NCBI RefSeq assembly: GCF_007786445.1
Contig: NZ_VNJI01000025.1
Coordinates: 1-64,000 of the forward strand
DNA length: 64,000 nt
Source: Paenibacillus cremeus
GTDB lineage: Bacteria; Bacillota; Bacilli; Paenibacillales; NBRC-103111
Reading direction: 5' to 3'
Below the pieces are notes generated by a model. That model saw only the letters and a list, made by a program, of their open reading frames with translations, was not told where the DNA came from and searched no databases. The position numbers were made by a program, and so were the translations under genes. Below are positions 50,563-58,621 of this stretch, one piece after another. How positions within the stretch are numbered: position 1 is the first letter of the stretch; each line of letters starts with the position of its first letter.

Positions 50563-51369
50563 TTGGAGCTGAAGTATCGATTGATTGCGCTGGATGTGGA
50601 CGGCACCCTGCTGAACGACGACTATGAGCTAACAGCGGTCACCAAACAAACGCTGCGCCAACTGCAGGAGGCGGGGGTCAAAATCGTGCTGTGTACGGGC
50701 CGAGGACCGGCCAATGCGGTGCCGATTTTGGAGCAGCTGGAGATGGAGGGCGTGTTGATTACGCATAACGGCGCAGCCACCATTGAAACACCGGGACCGA
50801 AGCTGCTGCACCAGTACAGCTTCACCGTAGATGAAGTGACTGCGATTGTCCGCCACTGCAGGGAACATCAGGTGCATTTTGACGTATGTACGGCACTGGA
50901 CATGTATGTGGAGACCGTAGGGGAACAAGAAGCGAAGATGTACAACAAATATATGGTGTCACCCGAGATCGTAACGGATGTGCTGACGATGTCCGAGCCG
51001 ATCGTGAAGCTGACGATGTTTGGCTCCGAGCAGCAGATGGATGAGGCGGAACGCGAGTTAGCCCGGCTTACACTGCCGGAGTCGCTTACCTGGATTCGCA
51101 GCGGCGTTTATTTCATTGACGTTATGAGCAAAGCTGTCTCCAAAGGAAACGCCCTCAGGGCACTGGCGCGTCAATGGCAGATCGAGCCGGAAGCAATTGT
51201 CGCGATGGGCAATTACTACAATGACGTCGACATGATTCGTTTTGCCGGCCTTGGGATCGCCATGATGAATTCGCCGGAGGAAGTGAAGCAGGCGGCGGAT
51301 TTCGTCACCGCATCCAACAATGAAGATGGCGTTCACTTGGCGCTGCTAAAGCACGTGATGAGCAATTAA
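50563..51369 (+). CDS. Cof-type HAD hydrolase
   Basis: A 268-residue HAD phosphatase of the Cof/IIB type (YkrA/YwpJ relatives), likely acting on small phosphorylated metabolites. Motif I DVDGTLL (nucleophile Asp11, acid Asp13), motif II in VLCTGR, motif III Lys in SKGNAL and motif IV GNYYNDVDM near 221. TTG start with AGGAGGGAG upstream. It is placed behind the shared GTTGCAAC element, unlike any other metabolic gene here. Confidence 0.9.
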   Translation: MELKYRLIALDVDGTLLNDDYELTAVTKQTLRQLQEAGVKIVLCTGRGPANAVPILEQLEMEGVLITHNGAATIETPGPKLLHQYSFTVDEVTAIVRHCREHQVHFDVCTALDMYVETVGEQEAKMYNKYMVSPEIVTDVLTMSEPIVKLTMFGSEQQMDEAERELARLTLPESLTWIRSGVYFIDVMSKAVSKGNALRALARQWQIEPEAIVAMGNYYNDVDMIRFAGLGIAMMNSPEEVKQAADFVTASNNEDGVHLALLKHVMSN

Positions 51370-51382
51370 CGAACAGCATAAC

Positions 51383-51415
51383 GAGGGCCCGGACCGATGT
51401 CCGAGCCCTTTTTTG
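51383..51415. terminator. terminator between HAD and YjcZ-type gene
   Basis: AGGGC-CGGAC and GTCCG-GCCCT arms with a CGAT loop, then TTTTTT. Lies between convergent genes. Confidence 0.88.
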
Positions 51416-51441
51416 CGCTGGAGCGCGCGTTTTAGATGCGA

Positions 51442-51537
51442 TTAAATGAACAATCCGGACTGAAGGACGATAACCAAAAGAATGAACAACACGAGAATGG
51501 TACCTGTAGATGTGAAGAAACCGCCAGCATGAGACAT
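51442..51537 (-). CDS. YjcZ-type micropeptide, single TM (second copy)
   Basis: A 31-residue peptide: polar head MSHAGGFFTS, then TGTILVLFILLVIV and a short LQSGLFI tail. The hydrophobic core matches the peptide at 15106-15204 residue for residue, so both belong to the YjcZ/sporulation micropeptide family. ATG at 51537 with GGGGAGG 7 bp upstream. Its upstream region lacks the GTTGCAAC motifs but carries an AACCGAT/ATCGGTT inverted repeat (about 51564-51588). Confidence 0.82.
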   Translation of the reverse strand: MSHAGGFFTSTGTILVLFILLVIVLQSGLFI

Positions 51538-51725
51538 TGAAATTCCTCCCCTTCGTGTAAGTAACCGATGGTTTAGAGGGTATCGGTTTACTTTATTGTA
51601 TGATGGATGCCCGTTTGCGTTTGGACGGATGCCCGGGAGCGTATAGATTTTGGGCATACAAGGACATCCTATCTAAGTCGCAAAAAACAGGAAAACCATC
51701 AACTGCCTAATTTGGAGGGAACCAT

Positions 51726-52766
51726 ATGTCATCTGTGATGCTCAGGCCGGATTTAAAAACGGCAGGCGGAGAGGTCCACGATATTTTGTATCAGCAGCGG
51801 TTTGTAGGGACGCTTTCCTTGGTCTATCGGGAAAATGACCGGGTGGCAGGCACACTCCAATTGGAGCAGGAGGTACTGCCGGAGTCGGCGAAAGACGAAG
51901 TGTTTGACACCGTGCACCTCTATGTTCAAGCGTTCGTAGATGCGGTGCGCGCCCGGGAATGCGAGATCATGGTGACCTACAGCAGCTATGACCATGTGAT
52001 CGTGACAGAAAGTGCTGCGGCCAACTTGGACTTGGATCTGGCTGACGAATTGGACTACGACCTCGATTGGGACAGCGATGATGAGATCGATCTGGCAGAC
52101 CCGGACATCTTCGATAACGGTATGATGACGACGGCTGATTTTGAGCTGGTGGTGGTCGGCGAGTCGGAGGATGCGATTGAATACCACATTTATGATCAAA
52201 ATGAGGATTGGGTTGCCGAAGCTATTCTGCAAATCGAGGATCGAGAAGTGAGCGGAATGGTGAATTGGCTGATTGAACCGACGGAGCCAGAGCTGGATGT
52301 CATCGCCGATCTGCTGGTGCTGGAGTTTGACGATGATCAGGTGGACATTTTTGTAATAGATATGAAGTTTAATGATGAAATTATTGAGACGATCGAATTA
52401 ACCCATGAGGATATGCTTGAAGATGAGGATGAAGCAGACGACATCGTCTGGGCTGAGGAGTACGATATAAACGATTACAACATCGTATTGGCTCGGGACG
52501 ACGGAGGAGTGCTGACGTATGAAATCTATCAGCAATCGCGTGGCGGGCTGCCGATCGGGACGGCAACAGTCGATATTAGTCAACGTCAACTGACCGGATT
52601 TATTGATTTCCGCGAGGCGGGCAGCTCGGATGACCGGGAGGCGATTGCCATGATGCTAATGCAGGAGCTCGATAAAGAAAAAGATTACAACCTTATCAAC
52701 CTTAGCATGATGCACCGAAACCAGCTGATCGAAGAAGTTCTCTTCGAAACAGAGCCCTTCCATTAA
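51726..52766 (+). CDS. acidic protein of three homologous repeats, unknown function
   Basis: A 346-residue, strongly acidic soluble protein (runs such as DLDLADELDYDLDWDSDDE, about 100-125). I see three similar domains: about 15-95, 135-225 and 250-345. Shared pattern: a Y-Q/D-Q... turn (ILYQQRF, HIYDQNE, EIYQQSR), a beta pair with G-x-x-x (VAGTLQL, VSGMVNW, LTGFIDF), a helix with DVIADLLVLEF/EAIAMMLMQEL, and a last strand. No known motif, no signal, no membrane helix. Clear SD GGAGGGA. Monocistronic with a terminator. Confidence 0.72.
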   Translation: MSSVMLRPDLKTAGGEVHDILYQQRFVGTLSLVYRENDRVAGTLQLEQEVLPESAKDEVFDTVHLYVQAFVDAVRARECEIMVTYSSYDHVIVTESAAANLDLDLADELDYDLDWDSDDEIDLADPDIFDNGMMTTADFELVVVGESEDAIEYHIYDQNEDWVAEAILQIEDREVSGMVNWLIEPTEPELDVIADLLVLEFDDDQVDIFVIDMKFNDEIIETIELTHEDMLEDEDEADDIVWAEEYDINDYNIVLARDDGGVLTYEIYQQSRGGLPIGTATVDISQRQLTGFIDFREAGSSDDREAIAMMLMQELDKEKDYNLINLSMMHRNQLIEEVLFETEPFH

Positions 52767-52769
52767 TGA

Positions 52770-52808
52770 AAAACAACCGTCCGGACGCCATGTGCCGGGC
52801 GGTTGTTC
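52770..52808. terminator. terminator between acidic-repeat gene and rsmF copy 2
   Basis: AACAACCG-CCGG and CCGG-CGGTTGTT arms (52772 and 52807); bidirectional position between convergent genes. Confidence 0.85.
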
Positions 52809-52816
52809 GCATGCGG

Positions 52817-54202
52817 TTATCTCCGCAAACCTTTGGGGTAATGATTTTTTACTTGACCCGCGGACTGCTTGCCCCAGCCTAGCGGATATCCATCTACGGT
52901 GACCAGCACCCACCCTTGAAAAGCTTCCGTGCTCTCCAGTGTCTCGCCTCGCAGGTATCGCGTAACCTGTTCACCGGCGGACTCCAACCGGATCGATTGT
53001 TGAGCATCCGAATCGCTATTTAATGCTAATGCAAGCGCGTGTGAGGGCTCGGCGCGGCCTTTTTTTATCTCTGATAGGTGCAGTCCAGGACGCAGTACCT
53101 TTAAGCCTTGCAGCGATGCGCTGCTGAATAAACCGCCCGGAACGACTGGAAGCCAGTACAGCTGCTCGCCGAATAAAAGGGGCTCACCGTTCTCCAGTGG
53201 CAATGCATCCACCTGAAGCGTCTCCGCTGCAAAAGAGCTATAAATCCGCAGGGCGTCATCCTCCGGTCGCGAGGCTCCACGCTTTCCTTTGGAGCGTCCG
53301 CGAGCCGATGCTCCGCCCGCAGGTGATGAAGCTTCATCAACCGCGTCTTCCAGCCGCAGCACTGCGACAAAATGGCCCTCACCCCGATGCAAATGCGGCC
53401 ATATCCGCTCCGTACGCTCCAGCTTTAGCTGTGGAAAACGTTCAAGCATCGTGTCCACCATGCGCTCATTTTCGAGCTCATTGAAGGTGCAGGTGGAATA
53501 AGCAATTCGTCCTCCGGGCTTCAGCATGACGATGGCGGACTCCAATATATCGAGCTGTCTCGCTGCACACATGTCCACATGGGCCGGCGACCACTCCGAG
53601 ATCGCATCGGGATCTTTACGAAACATGCCCTCTCCGGAGCAAGGAGCATCAACCATCATTTTATCGAAAAACTGTGGAAACCGTTCGGCCAATTGCTGCG
53701 GCGTGGCGCTGACGACAACGGCATTTCGCACGCCCATCCGCTCGATATTTTCCGAGAGGATTTTGGCCCGGGCGGATTGAATTTCATTGCTGATCAAAAG
53801 TCCCTTGCCCGCAAGCTTTCCTGCAATGTGCGTTGATTTTCCGCCTGGTGCGGCCGCTAGATCGAGTACGACGTCTCCCGGCTCGGGAGCAAGCAGCTCG
53901 ACAGCTGACATGGCCGAAGGCTCTTGAATGTAGTACAGCCCAGCGGCGTGGTAGGGATGCTTACCTGGCTTAGTTTCCTCCTCGTAATAAAAGCCGGTTT
54001 CGCACCACGGCACCTGCTCCAAAGAAAACAACTGCTGCAAAGACTGCATGACATTTTTGTTGGAAATATTCACTTTATCGGGATGAACCCGTAATCCCTG
54101 GGTCCTTGGCAGCGAATAGCTATGTAAAAAGGCCTCCGATTCCGCGGCAGTAGGCAGCTGCGCTTTCATTTGGCGAATAAACGCTTCAGGTAATTGAATC
54201 AT
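52817..54202 (-). CDS. RsmF-like 16S rRNA m5C methyltransferase (copy 2)
   Basis: 461-residue paralogue of the protein at 48250-49737. SAM motif LDLAAAPGGKSTHI (113-126), DAPCSGEG (Cys188) and STCTF (Cys238) fall at identical positions, and the GLYYIQEPSAM and FDKM(M)VDAPC segments agree. The C-terminal RsmF domain (LKVLRPGLHL, GWGKQSAGQVKNHYPKG) is kept, but the GC-rich linker of copy 1 is replaced by a short Lys/Arg/Ser linker. The two probably methylate different 16S cytosines. Weakly placed SD (AAGGAG about 15 bp from the ATG). Divergent from queD. Confidence 0.88.
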   Translation of the reverse strand: MIQLPEAFIRQMKAQLPTAAESEAFLHSYSLPRTQGLRVHPDKVNISNKNVMQSLQQLFSLEQVPWCETGFYYEEETKPGKHPYHAAGLYYIQEPSAMSAVELLAPEPGDVVLDLAAAPGGKSTHIAGKLAGKGLLISNEIQSARAKILSENIERMGVRNAVVVSATPQQLAERFPQFFDKMMVDAPCSGEGMFRKDPDAISEWSPAHVDMCAARQLDILESAIVMLKPGGRIAYSTCTFNELENERMVDTMLERFPQLKLERTERIWPHLHRGEGHFVAVLRLEDAVDEASSPAGGASARGRSKGKRGASRPEDDALRIYSSFAAETLQVDALPLENGEPLLFGEQLYWLPVVPGGLFSSASLQGLKVLRPGLHLSEIKKGRAEPSHALALALNSDSDAQQSIRLESAGEQVTRYLRGETLESTEAFQGWVLVTVDGYPLGWGKQSAGQVKNHYPKGLRR

Positions 54203-54281
54203 GGTTGAATGCTCGAGCTCCTTTTTTTATCCATACTAACTTGCAAACGTAAACCGACATCTATTATACAAGTTTCACCAT

Positions 54282-54311
54282 ATTGTGAGAAGTGATTCAC
54301 AATGCTATAAT
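54282..54311 (+). promoter_or_regulatory. que operon promoter with overlapping inverted repeat
   Basis: -35 TTGTGA (54283-54288), 17-bp spacer, -10 TATAAT (54306-54311). An inverted repeat ATTGTGA (54282-54288) / TCACAAT (54297-54303) covers the -35 and spacer, so it may be an operator. The resulting leader is about 30 nt, too short for a preQ1 riboswitch. Confidence 0.55.
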
Positions 54312-54344
54312 TATTGGGTTGTAAATTGAGAGGTGAAATAAACG

Positions 54345-54821
54345 ATGGAATACGAAATTCCTAAACGCATACAAACCATTGGACAAGATATACAAAAAAG
54401 CGATCTGAAATACCACGATAGAGAAGTGCTGGTATCCAAGGAGTTTACTTTCGACAGTGCTCATCATTTGCATTGCTACGAAGGAAAATGCAAAAGCCTG
54501 CACGGACATACCTACAAGCTTCAAGTGATCATGCGGGGCAAAGTGGATGAGCGGGGGATCACGATCGATTTTGCCGACATCAAACGAATTGCCAAAGAGC
54601 GGATCATCGACAAGCTGGATCACCGCTATTTGAACGAAGTGCTCCCTCCGATGAATACAACAGCGGAGAACATGGTCGTTTGGATGTACGAGCAGCTATT
54701 TGCAGCACTGCAAGAGGAGAAGCTGATGCCGGCGATTCGGATCGAAGAGGTTCGTCTCTGGGAGACGCCGACGAGCTTTGCTGCGGTGACCGCAGCAATG
54801 ATGGGAGATGACCAATCATGA
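54345..54821 (+). CDS. queD: 6-carboxy-5,6,7,8-tetrahydropterin synthase
   Basis: Queuosine pathway enzyme turning dihydroneopterin triphosphate into 6-carboxytetrahydropterin. The 158-residue protein has zinc ligands in FDSAHHLHC and LHGHTY (His40 or 41, His53, His55) and catalytic Cys49 in GKCKSLHGH; the tail contains the WETPTSF motif. An N-terminal extension of about 28 residues is longer than in E. coli QueD. Overlaps queE by 4 bp (ATGA). Confidence 0.93.
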   Translation: MEYEIPKRIQTIGQDIQKSDLKYHDREVLVSKEFTFDSAHHLHCYEGKCKSLHGHTYKLQVIMRGKVDERGITIDFADIKRIAKERIIDKLDHRYLNEVLPPMNTTAENMVVWMYEQLFAALQEEKLMPAIRIEEVRLWETPTSFAAVTAAMMGDDQS

Positions 54822-55507
54822 GCGAATCTCGTAATATCAAGCTTCCGATGGTCGAAATCTTCGAAACGGTAGAGGGTGAAGGAACGCGGGCGGGATTTCC
54901 GACCGTGTTTGTTCGTCTTTTTGGCTGTAATTTGCGGTGCACCTGGTGCGATACCAAATACAGCTATCCTCCGGCGGAATCGGAGTTTGTGATGACGATT
55001 GATGAGATCGTCCAAGAAGCGACAAAATATCGCGCAAAGCATCTTTGCCTGACCGGCGGTGAGCCGCTGATGTACGGCGATAAATCTGCAGCGCTTATTG
55101 AAGCGTTGTCAGCGACCGGGAAGTTTACCGACATCCATATTGAAACCAATGGCGCAATCGATCTCGCGATGTTCATGGAGCGTATCGATGCCCCGGAAGT
55201 GCGGTACATTATGGATTACAAGCTTCCTGACTCGGGCGAAACGGACAAAATGATTCTATCCAACCTGCCCCTGCTGCGGCCGCAGGATGAACTTAAATTT
55301 GTAATCGGCAGCGAGCGTGATTTTGAGGCAGCTACAGCATTGCTGAAGGCGCATCCGACGGAGGCGCTCCCGTTGTTTAGCCCGGTGTGGGAAACCATGC
55401 CTCCGGCTAAGCTGGTCGCTTTAATGCTAGAGCATGGCTTATCCCAAGTGAAGCTGAACCTGCAGATGCACAAGATCATTTGGGACCCGGCCGCTCGCGG
55501 CGTGTAA
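54818..55507 (+). CDS. queE: 7-carboxy-7-deazaguanine synthase
   Basis: Radical SAM enzyme making 7-carboxy-7-deazaguanine from carboxytetrahydropterin. The cluster motif is CNLRCTWC (Cys37, 41, 44; CX3CX2C), and GEGTRAGFPTVFVRLFG before it and LTGGEPL after it are standard. 229 residues. It overlaps queD by 4 bp and precedes queC by 30 bp. queF and folE are not in the window. Confidence 0.94.
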   Translation: MSESRNIKLPMVEIFETVEGEGTRAGFPTVFVRLFGCNLRCTWCDTKYSYPPAESEFVMTIDEIVQEATKYRAKHLCLTGGEPLMYGDKSAALIEALSATGKFTDIHIETNGAIDLAMFMERIDAPEVRYIMDYKLPDSGETDKMILSNLPLLRPQDELKFVIGSERDFEAATALLKAHPTEALPLFSPVWETMPPAKLVALMLEHGLSQVKLNLQMHKIIWDPAARGV

Positions 55508-55537
55508 CATATAGAAGAAAAGAAGGTGCTTGATCGA

Positions 55538-56224
55538 ATGAAAAAAGCGGTCGTCATTTTGAGCGGCGGATTAGATAGTACAACATGTATGGGTATGGCC
55601 CAGGATCAAGGGTACGAGCTATACCCAATTACGTTTGATTATGGGCAGCGCCATAAAGGTGAAATTGAGAACGCAAGGCAGGTAGCGGAGTTCTACGAGG
55701 TTTCGGGGCGTCACCGCGTCATCTCACTCGGGTTCCTAAAAGAATTCGGAGGCAGCGCGCTGACCGATGAGTCGATTGATGTTCCGGAAGCAGGGCAAAG
55801 CGGTCCGATTGATTCGGATATCCCGATCACCTACGTGCCGGGCCGGAACCTGCTATTCCTATCGATTGCGACTTCTTATGCTGAGGTCATTGGGGCAGAG
55901 GCGATCTACATCGGTGTCAACGCACTGGATTACAGCGGCTACCCGGATTGTCGCCCGGAATTCATTCGTAAGGTAGAGGAGGTCATGGCACTCGCTACAC
56001 GAGTGGGTGTCGAAGGCGGCCCGATCCTAATCGAAACACCGCTTATTCACTGGACAAAGGCGGAAATTATTAGGGAAGGCATGCGCCTCGGGGTGCCTTA
56101 TCAGCTGACTACGTCATGCTATAACGGTCAAGAGGAAGCTTGCGGTGTATGTGACAGCTGCAGATTGCGCCTAAAAGGGTTTATGGATGCCGGATCAAGC
56201 GATCCGATTCCGTATCGAAAGTAA
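55538..56224 (+). CDS. queC: 7-cyano-7-deazaguanine synthase
   Basis: ATP-dependent amide/nitrile formation giving preQ0. PP-loop SGGLDSTT (9-16) and four zinc Cys in TTSCYNG...CGVCDSCRLR near the end. 228 residues. The ATG at 55538 follows AAGGTG by 9 bp; a TTG further upstream is less likely. Last gene of the queDEC unit, ended by a terminator. Confidence 0.95.
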   Translation: MKKAVVILSGGLDSTTCMGMAQDQGYELYPITFDYGQRHKGEIENARQVAEFYEVSGRHRVISLGFLKEFGGSALTDESIDVPEAGQSGPIDSDIPITYVPGRNLLFLSIATSYAEVIGAEAIYIGVNALDYSGYPDCRPEFIRKVEEVMALATRVGVEGGPILIETPLIHWTKAEIIREGMRLGVPYQLTTSCYNGQEEACGVCDSCRLRLKGFMDAGSSDPIPYRK

Positions 56225-56256
56225 TACTATGTCTGTCTGCGCAGTTAATTATAACG

Positions 56257-56305
56257 AAAAAGTCCGGTCCATCCAAGACGAAGTCTGGAAAGCCGGGCTT
56301 TTTTT
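56257..56305. terminator. terminator after queC
   Basis: AAAAAGTCCGG and CCGGGCTTTTTTT with an inner AGAC-GAA-GTCT hairpin. Bidirectional; the convergent XRE gene ends within it. Confidence 0.88.
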
Positions 56306-56732
56306 AATTCTCGTAAGTAAATTCCGGTTCTTCCACACCGTTACGACGTTTCTTATCTTTCCAAAAAAGGACGGTCAGCGCCCGTTCGATCCATTCTTTA
56401 TCCAGCTCCGTCAGGTCGACCCCATCGAAGGAGAGATCGTTTTCCCGGAGAAAACGCCGTAAATTAATACGAGGCTTCGTATATGCAGCTTCTTCTCGGG
56501 AAGGTGCGTTCATTTCCAGGTAGCCGGCAATCTGCATTAGCTCGGTGTAGGGGGTATTGAGCCCTTCCGAAAGCTTCATTAGCACCTCTGGAGAGGGGAC
56601 GCCGCGATTACCGTTTTCCAGCTGAGAAATATAAGCTGCGGAAACACCGGAACGATCGGCAAGCTCACGTATTGTAAACCCTTTCAATTTACGCATATCT
56701 TTCAACTGCTCGTAGAAATCCATCCGAAACAC
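56304..56732 (-). CDS. XRE-family HTH regulator
   Basis: A 142-residue repressor-like protein. HTH domain (about 8-62): LKGFTIRELADRSGVSAAYISQLENGNRGVPSPEVL. A C-terminal region of about 60 residues (FLRENDLSFDGVDLTELDKEWIERALTVLFWK, in parts) is similar to the tail of SinR-like or small HTH regulators in Bacillales. The ATG at 56732 (MFR) or 56723 (MDF) is possible. It is divergent from a second XRE gene, and two near-identical direct repeats lie between them. Confidence 0.85.
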   Translation of the reverse strand: MFRMDFYEQLKDMRKLKGFTIRELADRSGVSAAYISQLENGNRGVPSPEVLMKLSEGLNTPYTELMQIAGYLEMNAPSREEAAYTKPRINLRRFLRENDLSFDGVDLTELDKEWIERALTVLFWKDKKRRNGVEEPEFTYEN

Positions 56733-56755
56733 CTACAATTCTGGTTTTACCCAAG

Positions 56756-56851
56756 ATAAACGAAAGTAAATAATAGGTAACGTTAATATAATAACAGTAA
56801 GCATAAGCCGATACAATTTAAATTTAATAAACAAAAGTAAATACAATAGGT
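56756..56851. repeat. direct repeats between divergent XRE genes
   Basis: ATAAACGAAAGTAAATA followed by ATAGGT at 56756-56778, and ATAAACAAAAGTAAATA, C, AATAGGT at 56827-56851: 16 of 17 matches in the first part, 71 bp apart (about seven helical turns). Candidate operators for one or both XRE proteins. TTGCAT (56851-56856) and TATACT (56873-56878) form a plausible promoter for the small XRE gene. Confidence 0.6.
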
Positions 56852-56929
56852 TGCATATGTGAAAACAAATGGTATACTTATGGTATATTCAGGAAGAAGT
56901 AAGGGGTTAGTTATCGGGGAGGCATTAGG

Positions 56930-57136
56930 ATGAAAATTAGAGCGAAAACGAACGTCATGGTGAAGGCGAGGATTGTGAAAGGACTGACGCAGCGTGATTT
57001 GGCCAAGCTAACAGGACTAAGCAATGCCTATATCAGTCTGCTCGAGAGGTCGGTCAAACCCGTGGGCCCCGGAACGGCTAAAAAGCTGTGCGAGTTGCTC
57101 GAACAGCCGCTAGAGGAATTATTTACGATCGAATAA
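56930..57136 (+). CDS. small XRE-family HTH protein
   Basis: A 68-residue single-domain HTH protein (GLTQRDLAKLTGLSNAYISLLERSVKPVGPGTAKKL, in parts), of the Cro/C1 or immunity-repressor size. ATG at 56930 with GGGGAGG upstream. It has no effector domain, so it may act as an antirepressor partner or an autonomous repressor. Followed by a decayed yitT-type gene and a transposase. Confidence 0.82.
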   Translation: MKIRAKTNVMVKARIVKGLTQRDLAKLTGLSNAYISLLERSVKPVGPGTAKKLCELLEQPLEELFTIE

Positions 57137-57149
57137 CGTTATTACGGTC

Positions 57150-57465
57150 GTTTCCAGTAAATTCCCTCTCGGCCTCCAAATACGTTACCCCTCGCCCCAA
57201 AGATCCGCCCGAACGAATGACAATCCCCACACCAATCCCGAGAATGATCCCGCCGAAAAAAGCCGCTAACAGCGGATCCAACGTTATCTACTGGATCAGA
57301 ATGAGCAGCGTCGTCCCAATCGACATAATCACGACGGAATATAAAGTGGATAGAGCAAACGTTTTGCCAATCTGTTTAGGCAAATCCAGCTCATGCGCCA
57401 AAAAGGATCGAAATACCGGCAATCCCACCGTTTACAGGAAGCCTACTTCTGCCAAGTACTCTTCG
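57150..57465 (-). pseudogene. decayed YitT-family gene fragment
   Basis: On the minus strand, pieces of a YitT membrane protein can be read in different frames: VNGGIAGISILFG (compare GGISGISMIIG of the intact gene), then, after a deletion and frameshift, LPKQIGKTFALSTLYSVVIMS, an in-frame TAG at 57288-57290 (a Trp or Gln-rich position in intact relatives), and DPLLAAFFGGIILGIGVGIVIR followed by SGGSLG. No functional product is possible. The intact paralogue is at 10861-11700. Confidence 0.7.
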
Positions 57466-57486
57466 TGTATGAACTACCGTCGGTAA

Positions 57487-57745
57487 TTACACAAGCCTAA
57501 CTGCGAGATATATGTACTGCTTTTTAGCGCCTTTTATCCATTATCCCCTTAGCTCAGGAAGAGAACGACCGAAGCTATTATTCAAAATGTGATGCGCAAA
57601 ATGAAGTGATTTTTAATCGAGCTATATCCAACTTTAAAAATACGGACTAGATTGAAACTAACTAATAGCAATCAAATCATCGTACTAAATTACTAATTAT
57701 AAATAATTACTATATAGCTATGGCATAAATTTCCTTATAAAATTG
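57487..57745. other. AT-rich intergenic stretch
   Basis: About 260 bp with many TAA/TAT and no open frame or clear promoter. AT content is well above the surrounding genes, which with the pseudogene and transposase suggests a degraded accessory region. Confidence 0.45.
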
Positions 57746-58621
57746 CTAGCTTGCTTTAGTTAATTTTGAATATGGCAAAGAGGAAGAAGAAGCGCATAGC
57801 ATCACCAGATTCTCGAAAATGGATGCTTTTCGAATGGTGAGGTTATAACGATAACTATATTCATCTAAATAGGCTTGAAGGTGCTTCCTCCCGATGCCGT
57901 GAAATGTTTTGTTAATCCATTCATTTGCCTTGGCGGCTGATAGAAGGAGTTTGGTGAAGCGTTTAGAGCAATATCGAGCTGTTACGAATTGTACCTCTGA
58001 AACTTGCGGATTCACATGAAGATCGGAAAAATTTTTTGTTCCGCTGCGAAGGACATCTCTTTGGTTCAGATGATTCAGAGGGATCAGTTTTAGCTTGATA
58101 TAATACGCATCGCCCTCATTATTTACAGTGGATCCGATAAAGTAAGGTTGTTCCCGCTTATGTTTATAGAAAGAAGGATTATGAGGATGACCATATGCAG
58201 CCAGATTGACTTGAACGATGCCTGATAGAAGCGTACCGCCATCTGAAGTGCTTATGCCGTGACGAATTTTGCGAAGCATTAGCCATGCGGTTTTATAGGT
58301 TACACGGATGATTTTGCTCAACTCAACGGCGCTCGTACCAGTCGTGGTGCGGGAAACCAGAAAAATGGCTATAAACCATTTGCGGAGCTCTGTACGGCTA
58401 CCTTCTAAAAGTGTTCCAGCAGTAAGTGACGTTTGATGGTGGCAATGGCAGCATTCAAATAAGGGAAGTCTGCGGGTATCGGTCATATAGGTATGGCGAT
58501 GCTCACAGCGAGGACAACTGAAACCATTAGGCCATTTAGCTCGAAGTAAGTAGGCAGCGCAGGCTTCCTCAGTTCCAAATTGCTGATGAAAGTTTGCCAA
58601 GTTGATCACTTCATCCATCAA
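57746..58621 (-). CDS. IS1595-type transposase, catalytic Asp apparently lost
   Basis: A 291-residue protein of the IS1595/ISXO2 type. N-terminal zinc ribbon (CPRC at 36-39 and the second knuckle at 57-60), then a helical region (GTSAVELSKIIRVTYKTAWLMLRKIR, about 95-120) and the ISXO2-like DDE region. Where relatives read VDET (first catalytic Asp) this protein has VNLA (residues 138-141), so the first Asp is Asn; the second Asp segment is also hard to find, while the C-terminal HGIGRKHLQAYLDEYSYRYN is well kept. I found no terminal inverted repeats. Likely inactive or domesticated. Confidence 0.75.
   Translation of the reverse strand: MMDEVINLANFHQQFGTEEACAAYLLRAKWPNGFSCPRCEHRHTYMTDTRRLPLFECCHCHHQTSLTAGTLLEGSRTELRKWFIAIFLVSRTTTGTSAVELSKIIRVTYKTAWLMLRKIRHGISTSDGGTLLSGIVQVNLAAYGHPHNPSFYKHKREQPYFIGSTVNNEGDAYYIKLKLIPLNHLNQRDVLRSGTKNFSDLHVNPQVSEVQFVTARYCSKRFTKLLLSAAKANEWINKTFHGIGRKHLQAYLDEYSYRYNLTIRKASIFENLVMLCASSSSLPYSKLTKAS

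Noticed and set aside
54283-54302. Rex-type operator upstream of queD
   Set aside because: The arms TTGTGA/TCACAA fit but the spacing is 8 bp instead of 6, so it does not meet the Rex consensus.
54303-54344. preQ1 riboswitch before queD
   Set aside because: The leader after the predicted promoter is about 30 nt and lacks the aptamer hairpin and A-rich tail.
57088-57486. 132-codon + strand frame after the small XRE gene
   Set aside because: It overlaps the YitT pseudogene, which reads on the other strand with real similarity to the intact protein.
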